Of a DNA stretch of 64,000 bases, positions 1 through 7,229 are shown one piece after another. Within the stretch, counting starts at the first letter, position 1; the number at the start of each line of letters is the position of its first letter. The translations under genes were made by a program, and so were the position numbers. Below the pieces are notes generated by a model that saw only the letters and a list, made by a program, of their open reading frames with translations, had not been told where the DNA came from and ran no database searches. This DNA comes from Streptomyces fumigatiscleroticus (GTDB taxonomy: Bacteria > Actinomycetota > Actinomycetes > Streptomycetales > Streptomycetaceae): positions 496,001-560,000 of the forward strand of contig NZ_BMQF01000001.1 of the NCBI RefSeq assembly GCF_014647975.1. Direction: 5' to 3'.

Positions 1-318
1 CAGGTCGAGATAGGGGGTGGCCGTGCCCGTGCCGGCGTTGTTGACCAGGACGTCGATCCGGCCGAGCCGCTCGCACAGCCCGTCCACCGTGTCGGCGGCC
101 TCGGGCAGCCGGGTCAGGTCCACCTGGGCGACCTCGGCGCGCCGGCCCTTGGCGCGGACCTCCTCGGCGGTGGCCCGGGCGCCTTCTTCGTCGGTGTGCC
201 AGGTGATGCCGATGTCCATGCCCGCCTCGGCCAGACGGACGGCGGTGGCACGGCCGATCCCGGAGTCGGACCCGGTGATGACGGCGGCCCTGGCGGCGGG
301 CACGGGCTGGGACGTCAT
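1..318 (-). CDS. SDR family oxidoreductase, 3' part cut off by the window edge
   Basis: About 106 codons of a classical short-chain dehydrogenase/reductase are visible. The glycine-rich NAD(P)-binding motif TGSDSGIG is at residues 15-22 and the NNAG motif that follows beta-strand 4 lies near residue 92. The ATG at 316-318 has an AGGAGG ribosome site six bases upstream, which fixes the start. The catalytic Tyr-x-x-x-Lys lies beyond the edge, so substrate and activity cannot be judged. It is transcribed away from the PHP gene, and the region between them holds a 13-bp tandem repeat. Confidence 0.9.
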   Translation of the reverse strand, partial: MTSQPVPAARAAVITGSDSGIGRATAVRLAEAGMDIGITWHTDEEGARATAEEVRAKGRRAEVAQVDLTRLPEAADTVDGLCERLGRIDVLVNNAGTGTATPYLDL

Positions 319-340
319 GGACGGCCTCCTCGTCGGCGCG

Positions 341-392
341 GTCGGCGTACGCGGTCGGCGTACGCGGTCGGCGTACGCGGTCGGCGTACGCG
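341..392. repeat. Four tandem copies of a 13-bp unit between divergent genes
   Basis: The unit GTCGGCGTACGCG occurs four times without interruption, preceded by a partial copy (332-340) and followed by a decayed one (393-399). Each unit contains the palindrome CGTACG. The array lies 23 bp upstream of the SDR start and about 115 bp upstream of the PHP start. It could be a slippage-prone repeat or a set of regulator sites; nothing in the sequence decides between these. Confidence 0.8.
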
Positions 393-506
393 GTTGACGT
401 GACGACGCATCGCAGTACCCGGGGGTGATCGGGACAAACCGCCGGCCCGGCCGTGCGGCCCCGGTGTGCCGGGGAACCCGGCAGGTGCCGTGAGGAGGAG
501 GTGGCG

Positions 507-1544
507 ATGGATCCCGTCGAGGCGCTGGACCGGATCGCCTTTCTGCTGGAGCGGGCCCAGGCGCCGACGTACCGCGTCCGGGCCTTTCGCACCGCGTCCC
601 GGGTCCTGGCCCAGCTGGGCGGGGACGAGGTGCGCGAGCGGGCGGCGCCGGGGGCGCTGGAGTCGCTCAAGGGCGTCGGCCCGAAGACGGCGCAGGTGGT
701 CCGCGAGGCGCTGGCCGGTGAGGTGCCCGGCTATCTGCGAAAGCTCCAGGACGAGGCCGAGGCCCCGCTCGCCGAGGGCGGCACCGGGCTGCGGGCGCTG
801 CTGCGCGGGGACTGCCATCTGCACTCGGACTGGTCGGACGGCGGCAGCCCCATCGAGGAGATGGGCCGGGCCGCGGCGGGCCTCGGGCACGAGTGGGCGG
901 TGCTCACCGACCACTCGCCCCGGCTGACGGTGGCGCGCGGACTGTCGCCGGAGCGGCTGCGCAAGCAGCTGGACGTGGTGGCGGGGCTCAACGAGAGCTG
1001 GGCGCCGTTCCGGCTGCTGACCGGCATCGAGTGCGACATCCTCGACGACGGCTCGCTGGACCAGGAGCCGGAGCTGCTGGGACGGCTGGACGTCGTGGTG
1101 GTGTCCGTCCACTCCAAGCTGCGGATGGACGCCCGCTCGATGACCCGCCGGATGGTGGCGGCCGTGCGGAATCCGCACGCGGACGTGCTCGGGCACTGCA
1201 CCGGGCGGCTGGTGACCGGGCGGGGGCGGCCGGAGTCGGAGTTCGACGCCGGCGAGGTGTTCGCGGCGTGCGCGGAGAGCGGCACCGCCGTGGAGATCAA
1301 CAGCCGGCCCGAGCGGCTCGACCCTCCCCGGCGGCTGCTGCGCCGGGCGGTGGAGGCGGGCGTGCTGTTCGCCGTCGACACCGACGCGCACGCGCCCGGC
1401 CAGCTGGACTGGCAGATCCACGGGTGCGCCCGGGCGGAGGAGTGCGGGGTGCCCGCGGAGCGGGTGGTCACCGCCTGGTCCCTCGACCGGCTGCTGGAGT
1501 GGACGCGGGAGGGACGTGTGCCGTCCGGAGTGGCGGGCCCCTGA
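507..1544 (+). CDS. PHP-domain phosphoesterase with N-terminal helix-hairpin-helix (PolX-like C-terminal unit)
   Basis: This 345-residue protein joins a small DNA polymerase beta-like HhH region (LKGVGPKTA near residue 55) to a PHP metallophosphoesterase domain. PHP metal-ligand motifs are visible: CHLHSDWSDG near residue 103, TDHS near 134, and DTDAHA near 292. Bacterial PolX enzymes carry the same two parts plus a nucleotidyltransferase palm; the polymerase acidic residues are absent here. It is therefore probably a stand-alone phosphatase or nuclease rather than a polymerase. The ATG at 507 follows a GAGGAGGTG ribosome site. The HAD phosphatase gene follows 39 bp downstream on the same strand. 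Confidence 0.88.
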   Translation: MDPVEALDRIAFLLERAQAPTYRVRAFRTASRVLAQLGGDEVRERAAPGALESLKGVGPKTAQVVREALAGEVPGYLRKLQDEAEAPLAEGGTGLRALLRGDCHLHSDWSDGGSPIEEMGRAAAGLGHEWAVLTDHSPRLTVARGLSPERLRKQLDVVAGLNESWAPFRLLTGIECDILDDGSLDQEPELLGRLDVVVVSVHSKLRMDARSMTRRMVAAVRNPHADVLGHCTGRLVTGRGRPESEFDAGEVFAACAESGTAVEINSRPERLDPPRRLLRRAVEAGVLFAVDTDAHAPGQLDWQIHGCARAEECGVPAERVVTAWSLDRLLEWTREGRVPSGVAGP

Positions 1545-1583
1545 CGTGGTACCCGAGGGGCGGAACGACGAAAGGACAGGTGC

Positions 1584-2240
1584 ATGGAACGGGCGGCCGT
1601 GTTCGACGTCGACGGAACTCTCGTCGACACCAATCATCTGCATGTGGTGACCTGGTGGGAGGCGTTCCGGCAGGCGGGCCACCGGGTGCCGATGCACGCC
1701 GTTCACCGGGCCGTCGGCCTGGCCTCCACGGATCTGATCGCCCGGCTGCTGGGCGACGACCGGGACACGGACCAGGACGCGGAGCTGAGCGCCGCCCACA
1801 AGGCGCTGTACGGGCAGTACTTCGACCGGCTGCCCGCGCTGGCGGACGCCGGGCGGCTGCTGCGGCGGCTGCACCAGGACGGCTGGAAGGTGGTGCTGGC
1901 CACCTCCGCGGGCGGCGCGGAGCTTCAGGCGCTGCGCGCGGCGATCTCCGCGGACGACGCGATCACCGCCACGGCCAGCGCCGACGACGTGGCCGCGGGG
2001 AAGCCGGCGCCCGAGCCGGTGCAGCAGGCCCTGGAGCTGGCCGGGGTGCCCGCCGAGCGCGCGGTGTTCGTCGGCGACACCGTCTGGGACATGCGGGCGG
2101 GCAGCAGCGCGGGCGTGCGCTGCGTGGGCGTCCTGTGCGGCGGGATCCCGCGCGCGGACCTGGAGGCGGCCGGAGCGGACGCGATCTACGACGATCCCGC
2201 CGACCTGCTGGCCTCGCTGGAGGACAGCCCCCTGGCCTGA
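1584..2240 (+). CDS. HAD-superfamily phosphatase (phosphoglycolate phosphatase-like)
   Basis: A 218-residue haloacid-dehalogenase hydrolase. The nucleophile motif DVDGTLVDTNH is at residues 8-18 and is followed by an alpha-helical cap. Motif II is LATSAGG, the motif III lysine is in AGKPAPEPV, and motif IV is VGDTVWDM with the metal-binding aspartates. All four HAD motifs are intact, so it should be an active magnesium-dependent phosphatase. The substrate cannot be read from sequence; beta-phosphoglucomutase-like or phosphoglycolate-like activity is possible. An AAAGGAC ribosome site precedes the ATG. It is probably co-transcribed with the PHP gene upstream. Confidence 0.88.
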   Translation: MERAAVFDVDGTLVDTNHLHVVTWWEAFRQAGHRVPMHAVHRAVGLASTDLIARLLGDDRDTDQDAELSAAHKALYGQYFDRLPALADAGRLLRRLHQDGWKVVLATSAGGAELQALRAAISADDAITATASADDVAAGKPAPEPVQQALELAGVPAERAVFVGDTVWDMRAGSSAGVRCVGVLCGGIPRADLEAAGADAIYDDPADLLASLEDSPLA

Positions 2241-2286
2241 GCCCTCCCCCGCGTGAGATGCCCGGTGGCGCGGATACTCGCAGCGC

Positions 2287-3489
2287 ATGACGCGTGTGAC
2301 GGATGCGGTACCTGCAACCATACGGACCGCCCGGCCGGCCGCGGCGCTGGCGCGGGAGGCGGGCAACGCCGCCCGCGCCGCCCGCGCCGCCTGGCGGGGG
2401 CCGGGAAGAGAGCGCGACCTCGTCATCCAGTCGCTGAAGGCCGCGGCGGCGGCACTGCTCTCCTGGAGCGTGGCGCGCTACTGGCTGGACGACCCGCTGG
2501 CGATGATGGCGCCCTGGGTGGCGCTGGTGCTGGTGCAGGCCACCGTCTACAGCTCGCTGCGGCAGGCCGCGCAGCAGTTCGCCGCGGTCTGTGTGGGCAC
2601 GCTGCTGGCGTCGGGGGCGCAGGCGCTCACCGGCTCCACCATGGGGGCGCTCGCCGTGTCCCTGCCGGTCCTGATGCTGCTCGCCAACTGGCCCCGCTTC
2701 GGCGACCAGGGTGTCTACGCGGCCACCACGGCCCTGTTCACCCTGACCATGGGCACCGTCTCCCCCGCCGCGGTCGGGCACCGGGTGGGGCTGGCGGCGC
2801 TCGGCGCGGTCATCGGCGTGGCCGTCAACGCGCTCGTCCTGCCCCCGATCCATCTGCGCGACGTACGGGAGAACCTCGCCTCGCTCGCCCGGGAGGCGGG
2901 CCATGTGCTGCACACCGTCGCCGACGGTCTGCGCGAGCCCGAGTGGGACACCGCGGGCTGGACGGGCGGCGCGGCACGGCTGCAACGGCGGCTGGAGGCG
3001 CTGCGCTCGGCCCGCGCCTGGAGCCGGGAGAGCCTGCGTCTGACCTACGCCCCGCTGCGCGCCCTGCACCGGGTGCCGTCGGCACTGCCGCCCGGCGAGG
3101 AGGAGGACGGGCGCTGGAGCCGGGTCACCGGGAGCATCGAGGGGCTGACCCGGACGCTGGCCGTGGCGGCCGACGAGGGCCGTACCCCCGCCCCGCCCGA
3201 CGGGACGGTGCTGCGCAGTTACGCGGATCTGCTGGACCTGATCGGGAATGCCTGCCGGGCGCGGGGCGACCGCCTGCTGGGCCGGGAGCCGGAGGAGGAC
3301 GTGGACGGCCGCAGCGTGCCGGCGATGGAGGAGCTGCACCGGCAGTTGCAGGAGGGCCTGCGGGAACAGGCCGGGCGGGAGGCGACGCGGACGGCGGTCC
3401 TGGGCACGCTGCTGCTCCAGGCCGAGAACCTGTGGGCCGAGGTGGTCCCGGACGCGGAAGCACCGGCACCGACAGAGGCGACACAGTGA
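2287..3489 (+). CDS. FUSC/aromatic acid exporter-type membrane protein
   Basis: A 400-residue protein with a cluster of hydrophobic segments between roughly residues 50 and 185, then a long hydrophilic helical tail to the C terminus. Two landmarks are the motif QSLKAAAAALLSW before the first membrane helix and the end of the membrane region at NALVLPP. This is the layout of FUSC/ArAE-type inner-membrane proteins, some of which export aromatic acids; the substrate here is unknown. A related protein of the same layout lies at 9838-11085. The candidate structured RNA follows about 60 bp downstream. Confidence 0.82.
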   Translation: MTRVTDAVPATIRTARPAAALAREAGNAARAARAAWRGPGRERDLVIQSLKAAAAALLSWSVARYWLDDPLAMMAPWVALVLVQATVYSSLRQAAQQFAAVCVGTLLASGAQALTGSTMGALAVSLPVLMLLANWPRFGDQGVYAATTALFTLTMGTVSPAAVGHRVGLAALGAVIGVAVNALVLPPIHLRDVRENLASLAREAGHVLHTVADGLREPEWDTAGWTGGAARLQRRLEALRSARAWSRESLRLTYAPLRALHRVPSALPPGEEEDGRWSRVTGSIEGLTRTLAVAADEGRTPAPPDGTVLRSYADLLDLIGNACRARGDRLLGREPEEDVDGRSVPAMEELHRQLQEGLREQAGREATRTAVLGTLLLQAENLWAEVVPDAEAPAPTEATQ

Positions 3490-3548
3490 CGCGGATCACC
3501 TCAAAACCCCACAGAGAACGGAACATCCGCAGGTGGCCGGCCGTTGTA

Positions 3549-3673
3549 CCGGGCGTGGGTACGGATGGGACAGTGTCCCCGGGCCTCAACAACAGCCCAC
3601 AGGGACGATCGTTCGGCTGAAGCCCTGTGGAGCCCCTCGCCGAGAGGCGACCGCCATCCGTACCCGCCCTCGG
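3549..3673 (+). ncRNA. Candidate structured RNA closed by a long stem
   Basis: The 319-bp gap between 3490 and 3808 holds no gene but strong RNA-like structure. Bases 3549-3568 pair with 3654-3673 over 20 positions with one mismatch; the inner 12 pairs (3557-3568 with 3654-3665) are perfect. Inside is a perfect 8-bp hairpin, CCACAGGG (3597-3604) with CCCTGTGG (3623-3630), and a minor 4-bp hairpin at 3635-3647. A terminator-like hairpin with a T-rich tail begins four bases after the closing stem. The strand is inferred from that terminator. A long closing stem around an open bubble recalls 6S-type RNAs, but I see no sequence evidence for that identity. A short MITE-like inverted repeat or a leader for the SDR gene are alternatives. 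Confidence 0.5.
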
Positions 3674-3676
3674 GCC

Positions 3677-3720
3677 GCCCCGACCGTGATTCCCCCGTCC
3701 GGTCGGGGCTCTTCTTCTCC
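3677..3720 (+). terminator. Rho-independent-type terminator after the candidate RNA
   Basis: A perfect 10-bp stem, GCCCCGACCG (3677-3686) with CGGTCGGGGC (3700-3709), encloses a 13-base loop and is followed by TCTTCTTCT. The pyrimidine/T-rich tail is on the plus strand. It would end transcripts from the FUSC-type gene or from the candidate RNA just upstream. Confidence 0.65.
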
Positions 3721-3770
3721 CGCCCGGCCGGATCCGGGCCCGCCCCCGCGTCCGCGTCCGGCTCCCGCGC

Positions 3771-3801
3771 TTGACTTCGAGAGCGCTCCAATCCGTAGCG
3801 T
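3771..3801 (+). promoter_or_regulatory. Promoter with 19-bp spacer, MerR-type layout, for the SDR gene
   Basis: TTGACT (3771-3776) and TAGCGT (3796-3801) are separated by 19 bp, two more than the usual optimum, with the palindrome GAGCGCTC (3781-3788) in the spacer. This is the arrangement used by MerR-family activators, which twist an over-long promoter. The -10 box ends 7 bases before the ATG at 3809 and no ribosome site is present, so the transcript is probably leaderless. No merR gene lies in the window. Confidence 0.55.
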
Positions 3802-3808
3802 TCCGGGC

Positions 3809-4816
3809 ATGAGCATCCCGCGGAGCACCCCACAGCACCGGATCGGCTCGGGCTTCGACGCCCGCAGCACCGCCGCCGACGTCCTTCAGGGCATCGACCT
3901 GACCGGACGGCTGGCGATCGTCACCGGCGGCTACTCGGGGCTCGGCCTGGAGACCACGCGCGCGCTCGCCGCGGCCGGCGCCCGGGTCGTCGTCCCCGCC
4001 CGCCGCCCCGCCGCCGCACGGGAGGCCGTCGGCGGTCAGGCCGGCGTCGAGGTGGACGAGCTGGACCTCGGCGACCTGGAGAGCGTGCGCGCCTTCGCCG
4101 AGCGGTTCCTCGCCTCCGGCCGCACCGTCGACATCATGATCAACAGCGCCGCGGTCATGGCCTGCCCCGAGACCCGGGTCGGGCCCGGCTGGGAGGCGCA
4201 GTTCGCCACCAACCACCTCGGTCACTTCGCGCTCGTCAACCGCCTCTGGCCGGCGATCGAGCCCGGCGGCGCCCGCGTGGTCTCGGTCTCCTCGCGCGGC
4301 CACCACGCCTCGGGCATCCGCTGGGACGACGTGCACTGGCACCGCGGCTACGACAAGTGGCAGGCCTACGGGCAGGCCAAGACCGCCAACGTCCTGTTCG
4401 CCGTGCACCTGGACCGGCTCGCCCGGGACCGCGGCGTACGGGCCTTCGCCCTGCACCCCGGCGGCATCCTCACCCCGCTCCAGCGGCATCTGCCGAAGGA
4501 GGAGATGGTCGCCGCCGGCTGGATCGACGAGCGGGGCGAACCGGTGCCCGGCATCGGCTTCAAGACCCCTCAGCAGGGGGCGGCCACCCAGGTGTGGGCC
4601 GCGACCTCCCCGCGGCTGGACGGTCTGGGCGGGGTCTACCTGGAGGACTGCGACATCGCCGAGCCCGCCCCGGCCGACGGCGCGCGCACCGGCGTCAAGC
4701 CGTGGGCGACCGACCCGGAGCAGGCGGCCCGGCTGTGGGACCTGTCGGCGGAGCTGGCGGGCGTGAACGCGTTCGCCGCCCGCACCGGAACCTCCCCGGC
4801 CTCTGAAGGCTCCTGA
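3809..4816 (+). CDS. SDR family NAD(P)-dependent oxidoreductase
   Basis: A 335-residue extended-length SDR. The cofactor motif is TGGYSGLG near residue 41, the NSAAVM variant of NNAG is near residue 112, and the catalytic Tyr-x-x-x-Lys is YGQAK near residue 188. The insert and length are typical of the retinol-dehydrogenase/protochlorophyllide-reductase-like actinobacterial SDRs. The ATG at 3809 lacks a ribosome site, consistent with the leaderless promoter proposed just upstream. That promoter suggests induction by a MerR-type activator, possibly in response to a toxic compound or redox stress; the substrate is unknown. Confidence 0.88.
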   Translation: MSIPRSTPQHRIGSGFDARSTAADVLQGIDLTGRLAIVTGGYSGLGLETTRALAAAGARVVVPARRPAAAREAVGGQAGVEVDELDLGDLESVRAFAERFLASGRTVDIMINSAAVMACPETRVGPGWEAQFATNHLGHFALVNRLWPAIEPGGARVVSVSSRGHHASGIRWDDVHWHRGYDKWQAYGQAKTANVLFAVHLDRLARDRGVRAFALHPGGILTPLQRHLPKEEMVAAGWIDERGEPVPGIGFKTPQQGAATQVWAATSPRLDGLGGVYLEDCDIAEPAPADGARTGVKPWATDPEQAARLWDLSAELAGVNAFAARTGTSPASEGS

Positions 4817-4925
4817 GACCGCCGGGATCCGCGCACGGCCCGATCGCCGGCCCCCGCCGCGTTGCATTCCCGAGCGCCGGGTACCCGGTGACCTCCGCCG
4901 AGGAAGCGGCCGAGAGGAGCGGAAG

Positions 4926-5954
4926 GTGAGCAGTACGACGGGCAGCAGGATCGTGGTCACGGGCGCGACCGGCAATGTGGGCACCAGCGTGGTGCGCCTG
5001 TTGTCGCAGGATGCGGAGGTCGGCTCCGTGCTGGGCCTGGCCCGGCGGATCCCCGAGTGGTCGCCGCCGAAGACGGACTGGCACGCGGTCGACCTGGCAT
5101 CCGAACAGGCCGATCTGGCCGGGGAGTTCGCGGGGGCGGACGCCGTGATCCATCTGGCGTGGGCGTTCCAGCCGACGCACGACCCGGCGACGACCTGGCG
5201 CACCAATGTCCTGGGCTCGATACGGGTCTTCGAGGCGGTGGCCGCGGCCGGGGTGCCGGCGCTGGTGCACGCGTCGTCGGTCGGGGCGTACTCGCCGGGG
5301 CCGAAGGACCACGCCGTGGACGAGTCCTGGCCGACGCACGGCTGGCCGGACGCCGCGTACACCCGGGAGAAGGCGTATCTGGAACGGGCCCTGGACACCT
5401 TCGAGCGCGACCACCCCGGGATCCGGGTGGTGCGGATGCGGCCCGCCTTCCTGTTCAAGCGGGAGTCGGCGAGCGAGCAGCGCCGGATCTTCGGCGGCCG
5501 CTTCCTGCCGGGCCCGCTGGCCCGGCCCGAGCTGCTGCCCTTCCTGCCCGACGTCCCGGGCCTGCGGGTGCAGGCGCTGCACACCGACGACGCGGCGAAC
5601 GCCTACCGGCTCGCGGTCCGCTCCGACGTGCGCGGCGCCTTCAATCTGGCGGCCGAGCCGCCGGTCGACGCCGCACTGCTGGCGGAGATGACCGGCACCC
5701 GTACGGTACGGCTGCCGCGCACCGCGGCCCGCACGGCGATCGCCGCCGCGTGGAACCTGCATCTGCTGCCCGCCTCCCCGCACCTGTTCGACGCGGTGCT
5801 GCGGGTGCCCCTGCTGGACTGCACGCGCGCGCGTGCCGAACTGGGCTGGCGTCCGGAGCGGACGGCCACCGAGGTGCTGGAGGAGTTCCTGAAGGGATTC
5901 CAGCAGGGCGCGGGGGCGAGGACGGCACCGCTGCACGAGGGCAGGGCGAGCTGA
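4926..5954 (+). CDS. NAD-dependent epimerase/dehydratase
   Basis: A 342-residue extended SDR of the nucleotide-sugar epimerase type. The Rossmann motif VTGATGNVGT is at residues 12-21. The active-site region has the serines of VHASSVGAYSPG and YTREK (YxxxK) near residue 140. The C-terminal part ends with the usual substrate-domain motif LGWRPE. GTG at 4926 follows a GAGGAGCGGAAG ribosome site. The sugar or other substrate cannot be named, since no sugar-nucleotide genes lie nearby. Confidence 0.87.
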   Translation: MSSTTGSRIVVTGATGNVGTSVVRLLSQDAEVGSVLGLARRIPEWSPPKTDWHAVDLASEQADLAGEFAGADAVIHLAWAFQPTHDPATTWRTNVLGSIRVFEAVAAAGVPALVHASSVGAYSPGPKDHAVDESWPTHGWPDAAYTREKAYLERALDTFERDHPGIRVVRMRPAFLFKRESASEQRRIFGGRFLPGPLARPELLPFLPDVPGLRVQALHTDDAANAYRLAVRSDVRGAFNLAAEPPVDAALLAEMTGTRTVRLPRTAARTAIAAAWNLHLLPASPHLFDAVLRVPLLDCTRARAELGWRPERTATEVLEEFLKGFQQGAGARTAPLHEGRAS

Positions 5955-6074
5955 TTCCTGAGCGCTCTGGACGGGCGTGGGCCTCTGTCGCGCGGGGCTT
6001 CGTCGATGTGCGGCTTTCGCCGCGCTGGGGCGCCGGCGGACCACAGGAGGGCGGTCGTCGAGGCGTCGGGGCGC

Positions 6075-6777
6075 TCAGCCCCGCCGGATGAGCCGCTCGC
6101 GCTGCGGCACCACGGTGTACCTCGGGTCCTCGGCCGAGGCGGTCCCGGCCGCGAAGACGCCGAAGCGGGTGCACGCCGAACCGGCCAGCAGCGCGAGACC
6201 GCCGGCCACGGCGGCGGCGCGCCGGCCGCCCGCGAGGGCCGCGCAGACGGCGCCGGAGGCGGTCAGGATCCGGGCGGCGCGCAGCAGCGTGCCCGCGCGG
6301 CCCGACCGCCAGGTCTCCGCGACCATGCCGAGCCGCTCCTCGGCCGCCCTGGCCGCCGCCTCGGCGAGGGCGGCGAGCCCGGCGGCGCGGCGGGCCGGGG
6401 TGTTCTCGCCTACGGGTCCCGCCACCAGCGCCATGCCGGAGGCGGCGGCGGTGGCGGAGGCCGCGAAGAGATACGGCAGTTCGCGGTGGGCGCCGTGCCA
6501 GGCGGGCACCGCGGTGTCCGCCGCCAGCACCCCGGTGTACGTGGCGACCGCGGGCCCGAGCAGCGCGGCGGCACAGGTCGCGGCGGTGCCGGCGCGGGGC
6601 AGCCGGCCGGTGACCGCGCTCGCGGCGGCGGCGCCCGCCGCGGGCCCGTACGCCGCCAGCAGCCAGGAGCCCACGCTCATCGGGGAGGTCGGTTTGCACA
6701 CCCGGAGCATGTGGGTGAACCGGCCCGGCCGGCCCAGGTCGTGGACGAGGGCCGCCGCCGACAGCGAGACGTCACGG
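6075..6777 (-). pseudogene. NrfD-type membrane subunit, N-terminus lost (formate dehydrogenase remnant)
   Basis: The readable frame ending at 6075 encodes the middle and C-terminal part of an NrfD/polysulfide-reductase membrane subunit. It begins with ALVHDLGRPGRFTHMLRV and PTSPMSVGSW, family landmarks that normally follow the first membrane helices, and continues through several hydrophobic segments to VVPQRERL. Family members are about 320 residues; roughly the first 70 are missing. The frame is open upstream but has no start codon in a sensible context, and its sequence stops resembling NrfD at about 6775. A start at the internal methionine (6710) would give 211 residues of doubtful use. 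The piece abuts a catalytic-subunit N-terminus at 6770-6850, pointing to a deletion. Confidence 0.7.
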
Positions 6778-6850
6778 CACCGGCCCGGCCGCTGCGGTCG
6801 GTGCCGGTGAGCTGGCGGTACACGGGCCAGGAACGGATACGGTCGGCCAT
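6770..6850 (-). pseudogene. 5' remnant of a molybdopterin formate-dehydrogenase-like catalytic subunit
   Basis: From the ATG at 6848-6850, with a GGGAGGGGAG ribosome site upstream, about 27 codons encode MADRIRSW followed by PVYRQLTGTD. From knowledge of the family, this matches the N-terminus of actinobacterial formate-dehydrogenase-type molybdopterin oxidoreductases. The [4Fe-4S] motif CPYCAVGCG expected some 40 residues on never appears. Instead the DNA continues in another frame as the NrfD remnant. The large subunit, the iron-sulfur subunit and the start of nrfD therefore seem deleted. The gene is non-functional. Confidence 0.6.
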
Positions 6851-6883
6851 GCCCACGGCGGCGGCTCCCCTCCCTGATCGCGG

Positions 6884-7156
6884 TCAGGCGGACGACTCGT
6901 CGGGGGTGGGGTGCTCGGGGTGCACGGTGCCCGGGTGCGCTGCGCCCCGCCGTCCCGTTCCCGCCTCGTCGGTGTCGGGGATGCCGGTGTCGGGCCGGGC
7001 GGCCTCCGCAGCGTCCTCGATCTCGTCGCTGTCGCCGGACTCGCGGGCGGGAACCACCTCCCAGGGATCCTCGCCGGCGTGCGCCTGCTGGTCCGGCATG
7101 TCGCGCGGGACGGGCACACCGTTCTCGCCGGGGCCCTCGAGACGGTGGTCGGTCAC
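6884..7156 (-). CDS. Small acidic hydrophilic protein of unknown function
   Basis: 90 residues, no cysteine, strongly hydrophilic and acidic, rich in Glu, Asp, Pro and Gly, probably disordered. The GTG at 7154-7156 has a GAAGGGAG ribosome site seven bases away, favouring it over an upstream in-frame start. I recognise no domain. It lies immediately upstream of the formate dehydrogenase remnants in the same direction. A possible SigB-type promoter precedes it, so a stress-related role is conceivable but unproven. Confidence 0.7.
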   Translation of the reverse strand: MTDHRLEGPGENGVPVPRDMPDQQAHAGEDPWEVVPARESGDSDEIEDAAEAARPDTGIPDTDEAGTGRRGAAHPGTVHPEHPTPDESSA

Positions 7157-7202
7157 GGGGCGCTCCCTTCGTGTCGTGTCGTTCCCTCGAAGCGACACGC
7201 GG

Positions 7203-7228
7203 GTACCTCCGCGCCGGGCCGGTGAAAC
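7203..7228 (-). promoter_or_regulatory. Possible SigB-like stress promoter
   Basis: Reading the minus strand, GTTT (7225-7228) and AGGTAC (7203-7208) are 16 bp apart. That fits the general-stress sigma pattern GNNT-N14-16-GGGTAC with one mismatch. It would drive the small acidic protein starting at 7156. Similar GTTT-N14/15-GG(G/A)AAC patterns precede two other small hydrophilic proteins in the window. Confidence 0.3.
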
Positions 7229-7229
7229 C

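Noticed and set aside
341-392. CRISPR-like array
   Set aside because: Units are 13 bp, directly abutting without spacers, and no cas gene is present.
315-2426. Minus-strand open frame of about 700 codons opposite the PHP and HAD genes
   Set aside because: Shadow of two convincing genes on the other strand; no domain or ribosome site.
3549-3673. Assignment of the structured RNA to 6S RNA
   Set aside because: Only the general outline fits; no conserved sequence could be confirmed by eye, so it is left as an unassigned RNA.
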